This document shows, piece after piece, positions 38,908 through 46,663 of a DNA stretch of 64,000 nt (the first letter of the stretch is position 1; each line of letters starts with the position of its first letter). Source of the stretch: Stackebrandtia nassauensis DSM 44728 (GTDB lineage Bacteria > Actinomycetota > Actinomycetes > Mycobacteriales > Micromonosporaceae); contig NC_013947.1 in assembly GCF_000024545.1 (NCBI RefSeq), forward strand, positions 2,480,001-2,544,000. The letters run 5' to 3'. A program made the position numbers and the translations under genes. The notes beneath the pieces were generated by a model, which ran no database searches, was not told the origin of the DNA, and was given only the letters and a program-made list of their open reading frames with translations.

Positions 38908-39855
38908 TCAACTCGCTGTCGCTTCGGGCTCCAGGAAACTGGAGCGGGCGCTTTCCAGGCAGGCGTCCATGCGGGCCGCCTGGCCCTGGGTGAACATGAC
39001 GGTGACCGCGTCGTTGGAGTAGTCCATGAAGTTCATGAACATGTCGCCGTGCGGGCCGTTGTCGCAGCTGACGGACGGGTACAGCGGTACACCGGAGCTG
39101 GGGCCGCCCTGGTTGGGGGTGTCGTCGACGAAGTCGTCGCCGCTGCAACCCTCGCCGTCGTCGCCCCAGATGTGGCGCAGATTCAGCCAGTGCCCGATCT
39201 CGTGGACGCAGGTGCGTCCCTGGTCGAAGGGGGCGGTCGCGGTGCCGTTGGCGCCGAAACCCCGGTGGGTGATGACGACGCCGTCGGTGGCGGGCGGCCC
39301 GCCCGGGAACTGGGCGTAGCCCAGCAGTCCGCCGCGCAGGCGGCACACCCAGATGTTGAGGTACCGGTCGGCGGGCCAGGCGTCGGCTCCGCCGGTGGCG
39401 GACGACTTCACGTCGTCCTCGGCGCCGAACGACTCCGCTCGAGTCTCGACCCGGTTGATGCCCGTGGTCGCGATCCCCTGTGGATCGTGGGTGGCGAGCG
39501 CGAACTCGAGGCCGACGTCGGCGGTGATGTCCTGCCAGACCTTGGGAACCGTGTCGATGTCCTTGTTCTTCTTGCGGAAGTCGTTGTTGAGCACTTCGAT
39601 CTGGCTGTGTATCTGCCCGTTGCTGATGTTCTCGGACCTGTCGTGCCACACGACGTGGACGACGACGGGGATCGTGATCACGTTGTCGCGGCGTGCCCGG
39701 CGCGAGCGGATCCACTCGAACGCGGAGTCCTCGATGTCGCGGCGCGCGGTGGCGTAGTCGGAGTCGGTGTCGAGAAGTCGGTGGTGCACCGACATCGAGG
39801 CGCACCAGTTGGTTCCCGGGGTGAGTGTGTTGGGCTCGTACATCGTGACATCCAT
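38908..39855 (-). CDS. M43 (pappalysin-like) zinc metalloprotease
   Basis: A 315-residue protease with the M43 zinc motif HEIGHWLNLRH (His218, Glu219, His222, His228) and a downstream Met-turn (MFMNFMDYSNDAVTVMF). Upstream beta strands (VITIPVVVHVVWHD) match the family. Cys residues around the active site (CVHE, GEGCSGD, VSCDNG) suggest disulfides. There is no signal peptide in the predicted N-terminus (MDVTMYEPNT), which is odd for a family that is usually secreted, so either the start is wrong or export is not Sec type. The neighbouring small gene follows in the same frame. Confidence 0.82.
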   Translation of the reverse strand: MDVTMYEPNTLTPGTNWCASMSVHHRLLDTDSDYATARRDIEDSAFEWIRSRRARRDNVITIPVVVHVVWHDRSENISNGQIHSQIEVLNNDFRKKNKDIDTVPKVWQDITADVGLEFALATHDPQGIATTGINRVETRAESFGAEDDVKSSATGGADAWPADRYLNIWVCRLRGGLLGYAQFPGGPPATDGVVITHRGFGANGTATAPFDQGRTCVHEIGHWLNLRHIWGDDGEGCSGDDFVDDTPNQGGPSSGVPLYPSVSCDNGPHGDMFMNFMDYSNDAVTVMFTQGQAARMDACLESARSSFLEPEATAS

Positions 39856-39991
39856 CTATGGGATTGGTGATCAGCCCTGAGAGTCCACTATGGTATTTGA
39901 TTCTACTCTTCGGCGGAGTCGAGCGCAAGCGCCGCGTGACGGGCACTACGGCCCTGGTCGTCCGCCCGGTTTCGGTTTACGGGCGACGAAA

Positions 39992-40022
39992 AGCGGATGC
40001 GGCGCCGATCGCCGCATCCGCT
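39992..40022 (-). terminator. Terminator after fadAB
   Basis: A 13-bp stem (AGCGGATGCGGCG) with a 5-nt loop is followed on the minus strand by TTTT. It lies 20 bp past the fadB stop. Confidence 0.8.
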
Positions 40023-40041
40023 CTACAGTCCACTGCGGAGG

Positions 40042-42114
40042 CTAGTGGAAGGTCTTTCCGGTGACCTTCGCCGTGACGCCGGCGCGGTCGAGGTACGGGG
40101 TGATCCCGCCCAGGTGGAACGGCCAGCCCGCGCCCAGGATCATGCACAGGTCGATGTCCTCGGCCGCGGCGACGACGCCCTCGTCCAGCATCCGGCGGAC
40201 CTCGTCGGCCAGCGCGCCCAGCGCGCGGTCGCGGATCTGCTCGGCGGTGGACGGCTTGTCGCCGAACTCCATGATAGACGGGATGTCCGGGTCGACGGAC
40301 GGTTTGCCGGTGGCGTCCCAGGTGTAGACGCTCGTCTTGCCCGCCTCGACGAGTTTGTCGAGGTTGGACGAAACGCCGTAGCGGTCGGGGAAGGCGTCGT
40401 GGAGCGTCTGCGCCACGTGCCGGGCCACCGCCGGGCCGACCAGTTGCAGCAGCACGAACGGCGACATCGGCAGTCCCAGTTCGTCCACGGCGTGGTCGGC
40501 GACCTCGATGTCGGTGCCCTCGTCGACGGCGGCGAAGATCTCGCCCAGGAACCGGGTCAGCAGCCGGTTGACGACGAACGCGGGCGCGTCGGCCACCAGC
40601 ACGCCGTTCTTCTTCAGTTCCTTGCACACCTTGAACGCGGTGGCGACGGTGGCGTCGTCGGTCTGCTTGGCGCGCACCACTTCCAGCAGCGGCAGGATCG
40701 CCACCGGGTTGAAGAAGTGGAAGCCCACCACCCGTTCGGGGTGCCGCAGGTCGGCGGCCATGTCGGACACCGACAGCGAGGAGGTGTTGGTGGCCAGGAC
40801 GCACTCGTCCGAGACCAGGTCCTCCAGCTCGGCGAAGATCCGCTTCTTCAGGCCCAGTTCCTCGAACACGGCCTCGATGACGAAGTCGGCGTCGGCGAAC
40901 ACCGACTTGTCGACCGAACCCGACACCAGCGCCTTGAGCTTGGCGGCCTTGTCGGAGTTGATGCGGCCCTTGCCCAGCAGCTTGTCCACTTCGGCGTGTA
41001 CGTAACCCACGCCCTTGGCGACCCGCTCCTCGTCCAGGTCGGTCATGACGACCGGGACCTCCAGGCGCCGCACGAACAGCAGCGCCAGCTGCGAGGCCAT
41101 CAGCCCGGCACCCACGACACCGACCTTGCCGACCGGACGGGCCAGCGACTTGTCGGGCACGCCCACCGGACGCTTGGCGCGCTTCTGCACCAGGTCGAAG
41201 GCGTACAGACTGGACTTCAGCTCGGGCGAGACCAACAGCGCGGCCAGCACCTCGTCCTCGGCGGCGGTGCCCTCCTCGAAGCTGACGGTTTTGGCCTGTG
41301 CCATCAGGTCCAGCGCCATGTAGGGCGCGGGAGCCGCGCCGTGCAGCTTCATGTCGGCCACCGCCTTGCCGCGCGCCAGCGCGGCGTCCCAGGCCTCGCC
41401 CCGGTCGATCTCGGGGCGCTCGACGGTGATCTGGCCGTCGGTGACCTTGGCGGCCCAGGCCAGCGACTCCTCCAGGAAGTCGGCGGCCTCCAGCAGCGTG
41501 TCGGCGATGCCCAGCCCGTGGACCTCCTTGGGCCGCAGCATCTTGTTCTGGTTGAGCGCGTTCTCGATGATCACCTTGACCGCGCCGTCGGCGCCGATCA
41601 GGTTGGGCAGCAACTGGGTGCCGCCCCAGGTCGGTGCCAGGCCGATGAAGCACTCCGGCAGCGCGAACGCCGCCGCCGAGCCCGAGATGGTCCGGTAGTG
41701 GCAGTGCAGCGACAGCTCGACGCCGCCGCCCATGGCCGCGCCGTTGACGAACGCGAAGGTCGGGATCTCGGAGTTCTTCAGCCGCGCGAACACGTCGTGT
41801 CCGGCGCGGGCCATGGTGCGCGCGTCGTCCTTGGTCTCGATCAGCGGCATGCCGGTGATGTCGGCGCCGACGCAGAAGATAAACGGTTTGCCGGTGACGG
41901 CGACGAACCGCACCTTCGGCGTGCGCGCGAAGACCTCGTCGAGGGCCGCGTCCAGTGAGGCCAGTCCGGCCGGGCCCAGCGAGTTGGGCTTCTTGTGGTC
42001 GTGCCCGTTGTCCAGGGTGATGAGGGCGGCCTCACCGTCCATACCGGGCACCCGGACGTAACGCACCAGCGACTTGGTGACTACCTCGTCGGGGAACTCT
42101 TTCATCGCTTTCAT
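40042..42114 (-). CDS. fadB: Bifunctional enoyl-CoA hydratase / 3-hydroxyacyl-CoA dehydrogenase
   Basis: A 690-residue FadB/FadJ-type multifunctional beta-oxidation enzyme. The N-terminal crotonase domain has FCVGADITGM and VNGAAMGGGVELSLHC (oxyanion hole and glutamate). The dehydrogenase domain follows from about residue 325, with KVGVVGAGLMASQLALLF (NAD motif) and ATNTSSLSVSD, GFHFFNPVAILPLLEVV (catalytic His). It acts after the acyl-CoA dehydrogenase and before the thiolase FadA. The ATG overlaps the fadA stop by four bases (ATGA), a coupled operon. The frame runs on to 43020 inside fadA, so I chose the coupled start. Confidence 0.93.
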   Translation of the reverse strand: MKAMKEFPDEVVTKSLVRYVRVPGMDGEAALITLDNGHDHKKPNSLGPAGLASLDAALDEVFARTPKVRFVAVTGKPFIFCVGADITGMPLIETKDDARTMARAGHDVFARLKNSEIPTFAFVNGAAMGGGVELSLHCHYRTISGSAAAFALPECFIGLAPTWGGTQLLPNLIGADGAVKVIIENALNQNKMLRPKEVHGLGIADTLLEAADFLEESLAWAAKVTDGQITVERPEIDRGEAWDAALARGKAVADMKLHGAAPAPYMALDLMAQAKTVSFEEGTAAEDEVLAALLVSPELKSSLYAFDLVQKRAKRPVGVPDKSLARPVGKVGVVGAGLMASQLALLFVRRLEVPVVMTDLDEERVAKGVGYVHAEVDKLLGKGRINSDKAAKLKALVSGSVDKSVFADADFVIEAVFEELGLKKRIFAELEDLVSDECVLATNTSSLSVSDMAADLRHPERVVGFHFFNPVAILPLLEVVRAKQTDDATVATAFKVCKELKKNGVLVADAPAFVVNRLLTRFLGEIFAAVDEGTDIEVADHAVDELGLPMSPFVLLQLVGPAVARHVAQTLHDAFPDRYGVSSNLDKLVEAGKTSVYTWDATGKPSVDPDIPSIMEFGDKPSTAEQIRDRALGALADEVRRMLDEGVVAAAEDIDLCMILGAGWPFHLGGITPYLDRAGVTAKVTGKTFH

Positions 42115-43301
42115 TTCGCACCCTCCCAGGCGGGGTTCTCCCAGATGACCGTGCCGCCCATGCCGATGCCGATGCACATCGCGGTGATGCCGTACCGGAC
42201 GCCCGGGTTGGCGGCGAAGTGACGGGCCAGCTGCGTCATCAGCCGGATCCCGGACGAGGCCAGCGGGTGGCCCACGGCGATGGCGCCGCCCCACGGGTTG
42301 ACGCGCTCGTCCTCGTCGCTGATGCCGAAGTGGTCGAGGAACGCCAGCACCTGCACGGCGAAGGCCTCGTTGAGCTCGAACAGTCCGATGTCGTCGATGG
42401 TAAGGCCCGCTTTGGACAGTGCCTTCTCGGTGGACGGGATCGGGCCGACGCCCATGACCTCCGGCTCCACCCCGGCGAAGCCGTAGGAGACCATGCGCAT
42501 CGCGACCGGCAGGTCCAGCTCGCGCGCGACCTCCTCGGCGGTGACGATGCACGCGGTGGCGCCGTCGTTGAGCCCGGCGGAGTTGCCCGCCGTGACCCGG
42601 CCGTGCGGACGGAACGGGGTCTTCAGACCCGCCAGCGCCTCCATGGAGGTCTCGCGCGGCGGTTCGTCCTGTGTGGCCAGGCCCCAGCCGGTCTCGGCGG
42701 AACGGGTGTTCATGCTGACCAGGTCCAGGGCGATCTTGTCGGTGTGCTTGGCGTAGCGCTGCTGGCTGGCCAGCGCGAAGGCGTCGGCGCGCTCCTTGGA
42801 GATGTGCCCGAACCGGTCGTGCAGGTTCTCGGCGGTGGCGCCCATGACCAGCGCGGACGGGTCGACGAGCTTCTCGGACAGGATCCGCGGGTTGGGGTCG
42901 ACGCCCTCGCCCATCGGGTGCCGTCCCATGTGCTCGACGCCACCGGCGATGGCGACGTCGTAGGCACCGAAGCCGATGCCCGAGGCCACCGAGGTCACGG
43001 CGGTCATGGCCCCGGCGCACATGCGGTCGATCGAGAAGCCGGGGACGGTCTTGGGAAGCCCGGCCAAAAGTGCGGCGGTGCGTCCCAAGGTGAGGCCCTG
43101 GTCGCCGATCTGAGTGGTGGCCGCGATGGCGACCTCCTCCACCCGCTCGGGCGGCAGCCCCGGATTGCGGCGCAACAGTTGACGGATACAGCGGATGACG
43201 AGATCGTCGGCTCGGGTCTCGGCGTACATGCCACCGGCCTTGCCGAACGGCGTGCGGACGCCGTCGACGAAGACGACCTCGCGAACGGTTCGCTCGCTCA
43301 C
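42111..43301 (-). CDS. fadA: Acetyl-CoA acyltransferase (thiolase)
   Basis: A 396-residue 3-ketoacyl-CoA thiolase that releases acetyl-CoA at the end of each beta-oxidation round. The nucleophile Cys is in DRMCAGAMTAV, the catalytic pair is in GHPLASSGIR (His) and the final Cys in MCIGIGMGG. It is the first gene of the fadAB operon. GTG start with a strong AGGAGG site. Its promoter lies under a GTTAC-type palindrome nearly identical to the one over etfB, so a TetR-like repressor probably controls both. Confidence 0.95.
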   Translation of the reverse strand: MSERTVREVVFVDGVRTPFGKAGGMYAETRADDLVIRCIRQLLRRNPGLPPERVEEVAIAATTQIGDQGLTLGRTAALLAGLPKTVPGFSIDRMCAGAMTAVTSVASGIGFGAYDVAIAGGVEHMGRHPMGEGVDPNPRILSEKLVDPSALVMGATAENLHDRFGHISKERADAFALASQQRYAKHTDKIALDLVSMNTRSAETGWGLATQDEPPRETSMEALAGLKTPFRPHGRVTAGNSAGLNDGATACIVTAEEVARELDLPVAMRMVSYGFAGVEPEVMGVGPIPSTEKALSKAGLTIDDIGLFELNEAFAVQVLAFLDHFGISDEDERVNPWGGAIAVGHPLASSGIRLMTQLARHFAANPGVRYGITAMCIGIGMGGTVIWENPAWEGAK

Positions 43302-43336
43302 GGGTTTTGCCTCCTAAGAGTGGGTGATCCAGACGT

Positions 43337-43355
43337 ATGTTACTCGCAAGTAACT
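43337..43355 (-). promoter_or_regulatory. fadA promoter with GTTAC-type operator
   Basis: GTTACT and AGTAAC are perfect arms around CGCA (43339-43354). A TAACAT -10 box for fadA (minus strand, 43342-43337) overlaps one arm, so occupancy should block transcription. The closest other site is the etfB operator at 13895. Confidence 0.6.
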
Positions 43356-43542
43356 GGTGATCTCCGGCGGCGCCGACACAGCTGTTTGTGAGCGATTGAT
43401 CACCTTAGGGCGCCTAGAATGACCTGGTGCGGAGTTGCGGGGAACGGGCGCGAAACATGACATATTGGCGCGTTACCATTTGCGCTCCAACCAGCTGGGC
43501 CCAAGATGCTCGTCGACGTACCCGAAATACCGCGTTTTTCTG

Positions 43543-43561
43543 CGAAACGGTTACCGTTTCG
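43543..43561. promoter_or_regulatory. 19-bp palindrome CGAAACGGT-T-ACCGTTTCG
   Basis: Nine-base perfect arms about one central T. It ends 4 bp before a TTGTGA -35 box (43565) of the following gene and is 240 bp from fadA, so it is most likely an operator or activator site for the membrane-protein gene. Confidence 0.5.
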
Positions 43562-43564
43562 TCG

Positions 43565-43594
43565 TTGTGAGACGTGAATACGACGCTTTAGTCT
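43565..43594 (+). promoter_or_regulatory. Promoter of the Pro-rich membrane-protein gene
   Basis: TTGTGA at 43565-43570 and TAGTCT at 43589-43594 are 18 bp apart. A ribosome site AAGGAG and the GTG follow 35-50 bp downstream. Confidence 0.5.
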
Positions 43595-43645
43595 TGGTGC
43601 CTACGACATGATGTGCACGAATAATCCCTCGAAGGAGCCTCAGCC

Positions 43646-44602
43646 GTGACCTATCCACCTCCGCCCGGCGTGCCCGGCGACCCGGGCCAGCAGCCAATGC
43701 CTGACCCGTACGCGCCCGGCGGTGGTTACGCGCCACCTCCGTCAGACCCGTACGGACCTCCGCCGCAGGGCGACCCCTATGGCGCCCCGCAGGGCGACCC
43801 GTACGGCGCTCCGCCGCAGGACCCCTACGGCACTCCGCCCCCGGACGCGTACGGCTCGCCGCCCATGAGCGGTGTGCCGATGTCCCCTGGCGCTCCGGGG
43901 ATGGCGCCCGACCCGTACACGCAGGCTCCCATGCCCGGCATGCCCGGCCAGCAGCCGTCCTTCCTGGGCGGCCAGCCGCCGAAGAAGAGCAACCTCGGCT
44001 GGATCCTCGGTGGTGTCGGCGGCGCGGCCGTCCTCATCATCCTGGTGGTCGTGGGCATCGTCCTGGTCAACTCCGGTGGCGGCGGCTCCGACGACACCGC
44101 CGGTGGCGGCGACAAGTCCAACGAGCAGAGCGGTGACCCCTCCGAGAGCGGCGACGACGGCGGCAGCGGCGAGTACGCGGTCTCCGAGGGCATGTGCACC
44201 AAGGTCGACGTGTCGGGGGTTCCCTCGTCCATCGGCCTGGACAAGTTCGACGACATCTCGATGGACAACGAGATGTACTGCTCCTCGATGGGTTCCTCGT
44301 CCTCGCTGGTCTCGGTGAAGGGCAAGGCCTACAAGGACGCGAAGGAAGCCGAGGCCGGTTACGAGGAGTACAAGAGCACCGAGACCGTCGGCGGCGACGG
44401 ACTGCAGGAGTTCACCGGCGACTGGGACAAGGGCGAGATCTCGCAGTACGCGAACCTCGAGGGCACCGCGTCGGTGTTCATCCTGGACGGCAACATGGCG
44501 ATCACGATGTACATCAGCGCGACCGACAAGGCGACCAACGACGAGGCCAAGGAAGCCGCGACGGTTCTGGCCGAGGGCGTCTTCAAGGCCGCTTCGTCCT
44601 AA
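43646..44602 (+). CDS. Pro-rich single-pass membrane protein
   Basis: A 318-residue protein. The first 115 residues are Pro/Gly/Tyr-rich with DPYG-type repeats and probably lie in the cytosol. One transmembrane helix follows at about 118-145 (LGWILGGVGGAAVLIILVVV). A flexible acidic Ser/Gly stretch then leads to an extracellular domain of about 140 residues with Cys in MCTKVD and MYCSSM. This is the architecture of many actinobacterial membrane proteins of unknown function. The GTG has an AAGGAG site. Its promoter carries a 19-bp palindrome. Confidence 0.82.
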   Translation: MTYPPPPGVPGDPGQQPMPDPYAPGGGYAPPPSDPYGPPPQGDPYGAPQGDPYGAPPQDPYGTPPPDAYGSPPMSGVPMSPGAPGMAPDPYTQAPMPGMPGQQPSFLGGQPPKKSNLGWILGGVGGAAVLIILVVVGIVLVNSGGGGSDDTAGGGDKSNEQSGDPSESGDDGGSGEYAVSEGMCTKVDVSGVPSSIGLDKFDDISMDNEMYCSSMGSSSSLVSVKGKAYKDAKEAEAGYEEYKSTETVGGDGLQEFTGDWDKGEISQYANLEGTASVFILDGNMAITMYISATDKATNDEAKEAATVLAEGVFKAASS

Positions 44603-44628
44603 GTTCACATAAGTTCACCTAAGCTGCC

Positions 44629-44659
44629 GTGGCGGTCGTCAACCCTTGACGGCCGCCAC
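44629..44659. terminator. Hairpin overlapping the end of the RNase D gene
   Basis: GTGGCGGTCGTCAA pairs with TTGACGGCCGCCAC over a CCC loop with one G/T-type mismatch. It lies between the convergent stops and covers the last codons of the RNase D gene. Confidence 0.55.
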
Positions 44660-45862
44660 CAGTGTCTTCGCGACCAGTTCGATCTGCCAGGCGCGGACGC
44701 CGTGGTGCTCCAGCGCCTCGGCCACCGTGGTCCTGGTGATGGGACGCGGCGGCTGCCAGCACAGCGCCCGCACCGCGGCGGGGGCGACGAGGTTCTCGGG
44801 CGGCAGCTCGTGGGCGGCGGCGACCTCGGCCACCGCGGCCCGGGCCCGCTTCAGCCGGGCGGCGGCCGCCGGATCCCGGGAGGCCCAGCGGTGCGTCGAG
44901 GGCGGGCCGTCCGAGGCGGGGGAGACCGAGGGCAGTTCGTCCTCGCTCAGCTTCCGCACCTTTGACAGCGCCTGCAGCCAGCGTTTCGCGTTGGCGCGGC
45001 CGTGGCGGCGCTGGAAACCCGGAATGCTGGTGAGTTCGCCGAAGTCGGTGGGATCGGCGATCGCGGCGTCGGCCAGTGCCGGATCGGGGACGATCTTGGA
45101 CGGCGCGCGGTCGAGCCGCTGCGCGATCTCGTCGCGCAGGTACCACAGCTCCCGCACCCGGGCCAGCGGTCGGGCGCCCCGCACCCGGTGGATGCCGGAG
45201 GTGCGGCGCCACGGTTCGGCGCGCGGCGCCGGTGCCGGGGCGTTGAGGGCGGCGGCGAACTCCTCGTCGGCCCAGTCGCGTTTGCCCTGCAGCCGCAGCT
45301 CGGCGTCCAGGATGTCGCGCAGTTCGACCAGCAGCTCGACGTCGAGGGCCGCGTAGGTGAGCCAGTCGGCGGGCAGCGGCCGGGTGCTCCAGTCCGCGGC
45401 GGAGTGGTGCTTCTCGAGCGTGAAGCCCAGCAGCTTCTCCACCAGTGCCGCCAGTCCCACCCGCTCGAAGCCGCACAGTCGCGCGGCCAGCTCGGTGTCG
45501 AACAGCCGCGGCGGTCGCATGCCCTCACCGGCCAGGCAGGGGAGGTCCTGGCTGGCGGCGTGCAGGATCCACTCGGTGTCGGCCAGCGCCGCGTTGAGCT
45601 CGCGCAGATCCTCGAAGCCGGTCGGGTCGACGAGCGCGGTGCCCGCCCCGGCGCGGCGCAGCTGGATCAGGTAGGCGCGGGGCTGGTACCGGAACCCGGA
45701 GGCGCGCTCGGCGTCCACGGCCACCGGACCGGTGGCGGCGCGGAACCGGTCGACGACGGTTCGAAGACCTTCGAGATCACTCACTACCTCGGGCACGCCG
45801 TCGCGGGGTTCGGTGAGCACCACCGGGGTGGGAGTTTCTTCGGAGTCTTGATCGTCGGACAC
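44639..45862 (-). CDS. RNase D-like 3'-5' exonuclease with HRDC domain
   Basis: A 407-residue RNase D-family nuclease. The DEDDy exonuclease domain has Asp50-x-Glu52 in VAVDAERA, HAASQDLPCL, FDTELAARL and YAALDVELLVELRD (Tyr and Asp). A HRDC domain follows at about 215-300, with a second HRDC-like segment at the C-terminus (TRTTVAEALEHHGVRAWQ). It trims the 3' ends of tRNAs and other structured RNA. The GTG at 45862 is preceded at 6 nt by TACGGT. A Glu/Pro/Thr-rich stretch opens the protein. Confidence 0.9.
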   Translation of the reverse strand: MSDDQDSEETPTPVVLTEPRDGVPEVVSDLEGLRTVVDRFRAATGPVAVDAERASGFRYQPRAYLIQLRRAGAGTALVDPTGFEDLRELNAALADTEWILHAASQDLPCLAGEGMRPPRLFDTELAARLCGFERVGLAALVEKLLGFTLEKHHSAADWSTRPLPADWLTYAALDVELLVELRDILDAELRLQGKRDWADEEFAAALNAPAPAPRAEPWRRTSGIHRVRGARPLARVRELWYLRDEIAQRLDRAPSKIVPDPALADAAIADPTDFGELTSIPGFQRRHGRANAKRWLQALSKVRKLSEDELPSVSPASDGPPSTHRWASRDPAAAARLKRARAAVAEVAAAHELPPENLVAPAAVRALCWQPPRPITRTTVAEALEHHGVRAWQIELVAKTLVAAVKG

Positions 45863-45868
45863 GCGTTA

Positions 45869-45874
45869 ACCGTA
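45869..45874 (-). promoter_or_regulatory. -10 box for leaderless RNase D mRNA
   Basis: On the minus strand TACGGT lies 6 nt before the GTG at 45862. Confidence 0.45.
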
Positions 45875-45986
45875 CGGGGGTACGGCAGGTAACCGGGGGT
45901 GCACCGCTGTAGAAAGGTCCAGCTCACCCATATGGGCGAAATGTCAGCTTGTGAAGCCGGGTTTCGAGGCCGATTCACGCCTGAAT

Positions 45987-46015
45987 TTGACACTGTCATA
46001 TGACAGTGTTAGATT
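45987..46015 (+). promoter_or_regulatory. merR promoter with 20-bp palindrome in the spacer
   Basis: A perfect TTGACA -35 box (45987-45992) and TAGATT -10 box (46010-46015) are 17 bp apart. The palindrome ACACTGTCATATGACAGTGT (45990-46009) fills the space between them. The ATG lies 6 nt past the -10 box, so the mRNA is leaderless. MerR proteins bind in the spacer; here the spacer has the optimal length, so repression is more likely than activation. Confidence 0.75.
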
Positions 46016-46021
46016 CGTGGC

Positions 46022-46663
46022 ATGGAAGAGACAGAGGCACGCTGGCCGATCGGCGAGCTGGCGCGGCGGGTGGCCGCGGCACTGGCCGTCGGTTACGACG
46101 GCCCGGGCAACGCCCGGGTGCGCGGTGTGCCCGACGTCCGCTCCATCCGCTGGTACGCCACCATCGGACTGCTGGACAAACCCGCGGGCTACCGGGGGCG
46201 CACCGCGCTGTACGGCCCGCGCCACCTGCGGCAGCTCGTGGCGGTGAAACGCCGCCAGGCCGCCGGGGTGGCACTGTCGGACATCCAGGCCGAGCTGGCG
46301 GGCGCCTCACCCGAGGAACTGGCCGACCTGGCCCGGGTGCCGGGGGAGCTGCTCGACGGTGAGCCCTCGGACCAGGCGGCCGAATCCGATCCCCGGCCAG
46401 TACCCGCCGTCGAGGCCGCCTTCTGGAAGTCGCAGCCGGTCACCGTGACCGTCGCCGAACCGGCCGGGCACGCGCCACCGGCGGCCGCCGCGAACCTGTC
46501 CTACGGGCTGAAACTCGCCGAGGGGCTCACCCTGCTGGTGGACGCGACACGCTGTCCCACCCCCGAAGACCACGAGGCGGTACAGGCCGCCGCACAACCT
46601 CTCCTGCGCGCCCTGAAGGCGCGCGGCCTACTCACCACCGCCTACACAGGAGTGAAACCATGA
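46022..46663 (+). CDS. MerR-family regulator
   Basis: A 213-residue regulator. The N-terminal MerR domain has WPIGELARRV, and the recognition helix region RSIRWYATIGLLDKP with GRTALYGPRHLRQLVAVKRR. About 25 extra residues (GYDGPGNARVRGVPDV) lie between the first helix and the usual IR-Y motif. The C-terminal region is Glu/Ala-rich with a segment (LTLLVDATRCPTPEDH) that could sense a ligand or protein. It is cotranscribed with, and overlaps by four bases (ATGA), the VIT-VWA gene. The palindrome in its own promoter is a likely autoregulatory site. Confidence 0.9.
   Translation: MEETEARWPIGELARRVAAALAVGYDGPGNARVRGVPDVRSIRWYATIGLLDKPAGYRGRTALYGPRHLRQLVAVKRRQAAGVALSDIQAELAGASPEELADLARVPGELLDGEPSDQAAESDPRPVPAVEAAFWKSQPVTVTVAEPAGHAPPAAAANLSYGLKLAEGLTLLVDATRCPTPEDHEAVQAAAQPLLRALKARGLLTTAYTGVKP

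Noticed and set aside
40042-43020. 992-codon version of FadB
   Set aside because: The extra 300 codons are out-of-frame fadA sequence; the ATGA coupled start at 42114 gives the normal family length.
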